7,125 nucleotides of DNA from Pseudobdellovibrionaceae bacterium. GTDB taxonomy: Bacteria; Bdellovibrionota; Bdellovibrionia; Bdellovibrionales; JAMPXM01. Location: positions 1 through 7,125 of the forward strand of contig JAEUWE010000213.1 of NCBI GenBank assembly GCA_016791465.1, given 5' to 3'. A program made the position numbers and the translations under genes. The notes under the pieces are model-generated. The model made no database searches. It was given only the letters and a program-made list of their open reading frames with translations, and was not told where the DNA came from. Every line of letters starts with the position of its first letter. The stretch's first letter is position 1. This document shows positions 6,478 through 7,125 of the stretch, in pieces.

Positions 6478-7125
6478 CTATTCGTCGTCACTGCTCGGTA
6501 AGTCTTGGCCGTCATCAGTTTCAACTTGTCTTTCAAGATCGAACGTCTGTTGGCTCAACACGAGGTCTCCTGAGACCGTGTTGGCTTCGACCAGGCCTTG
6601 GCCTTTCCCAAGAGTGATATTGTGCGCGGGCTCAGCTGTTGCCGCTTCGCCTTTAAAGCTGAGTTTAAAGTCGCCGGAGGTTGTGTGAAAGTTCACGCGT
6701 GCTGAGGCCGGCTCTTTGTAGAAGAGCGTGCAGTTTCCCGAGACCGTCTGGCATTTGATATTGGCCGCTGGTGGCAGCGACTTGAGATTGAGTCGGCCTG
6801 AGACCGACTTATAGTCGATGGCCGAAAGAGCTTTCGCTTGTAGCGTGCCGCTGACCGTGGTGACACGCACCTCTTCGAGCGCCGGTGCGACTTCGCTGCC
6901 GGTAAAAAAATCACCAGATTTGGATTCAAGGTCGAGTGAAAGCTTTGACGCTGAATCGCCGCTGATATGGAAGTCACCAGAGATCGTTCGAACGTGGAGA
7001 TGTTTGATCGAAGAGGGGAGTCGAACGGTCAGTGAACTTCCCATCTCGTCGCCGAGACTGAGATTGATCCAACCTGAACTCGCCTTCGCTTCGGCTTCAG
7101 CTGTTCGAATAAGGACAGCTCGGGT
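6478..7125 (-). CDS. DUF4097-type beta-repeat (adhesin-like) protein, 5' partial
   Basis: The frame is open from the TAG stop at 6478-6480 to the right edge, so the N-terminus lies outside the window. The ATG at 7044 is internal: the 27 codons before it have no stop and keep the same style (KASSGWINLSLGDE). About 215 residues are visible. They carry repeated strand-turn units centred on [T/S]xSG[D/T/R/N]: TISGD, SKSGD, TVSGT, SVSGR, TVSGN, TTSGD and TVSGD, mostly 17-22 residues apart. This is the pattern of DUF4097 (putative adhesin / bactofilin-like beta-solenoid) proteins. The molecular function of this family is poorly known; many members accompany anti-sigma-type or envelope-stress genes. 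The C-terminal 25 residues are acidic and end in SSDDE. No membrane segment is seen in the visible part. It converges on the helicase gene with ten bases between stops. Confidence 0.85.
   Translation of the reverse strand, partial: TRAVLIRTAEAEAKASSGWINLSLGDEMGSSLTVRLPSSIKHLHVRTISGDFHISGDSASKLSLDLESKSGDFFTGSEVAPALEEVRVTTVSGTLQAKALSAIDYKSVSGRLNLKSLPPAANIKCQTVSGNCTLFYKEPASARVNFHTTSGDFKLSFKGEAATAEPAHNITLGKGQGLVEANTVSGDLVLSQQTFDLERQVETDDGQDLPSSDDE

Noticed and set aside
6442..6495. TTGCGCGCAA palindrome and CACTGCT direct repeats as a shared terminator at the convergent junction
   Set aside because: The palindrome is only ten bases, lies in the helicase coding region and has no T-run; the seven-base direct repeats cannot form a hairpin and are probably chance.
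6478..7044. ATG at 7044 as the start of the minus-strand repeat gene
   Set aside because: Twenty-seven more in-frame codons without a stop run to the edge and keep the same beta-repeat style, so the gene is 5' incomplete.

Overview
The window reads as ordinary, tightly packed bacterial chromosome. Genes are separated by 10 to 37 bases or overlap, and no transposase, integrase, tRNA, rRNA, CRISPR array or phage gene is visible. Base composition and codon use look even from end to end, with no obvious island. The mix of a LOG-family protein, a Lys/Ala-rich zinc-ribbon protein with an SH3/Tudor-like tail, a Rep-like helicase and a DUF4097-type repeat protein fits a Gram-negative bacterium of the old delta-proteobacteria (Bdellovibrionota- or Myxococcota-like). 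That placement is an inference from protein style; there is no marker gene here to prove it.

Layout, left to right. Positions 1-527 (+) hold the 3' part of a LOG-family phosphoribohydrolase whose start lies before the window. It overlaps by four bases (GTGA) with an unrecognised 305-residue protein (524-1441, +), so the two look translationally coupled. Next come two small single genes: a Cro/C1-type helix-turn-helix protein with a lysine-rich N-terminal tail (1478-1900, +), and a zinc-ribbon / charged-helix / SH3-Tudor-like protein (1938-2471, +). An endonuclease/exonuclease/phosphatase-family protein (2490-3563, +) overlaps by ten bases with a TauE/SafE-type membrane permease (3554-4351, +). 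A complete Rep/UvrD-type superfamily 1 DNA helicase follows (4386-6467, +). Last is a convergent, 5'-incomplete DUF4097-type repeat protein (6478-7125, -), which runs off the right edge.

The genes do not form one recognisable pathway. The two overlaps (LOG/unknown and EEP/TauE) are the best functional links. The most unusual gene is the zinc-ribbon/Tudor-like protein at 1938-2471: its C-terminal module resembles the RNA-polymerase-binding tail of PcrA/UvrD helicases, while the helicase in this same window ends like E. coli Rep and has no such tail. I see no convincing new multi-gene system. The 1478-2490 stretch, with a basic HTH protein, a zinc-ribbon/Tudor-like protein and three successive starts lacking a clear ribosome binding site, is where I would look first.
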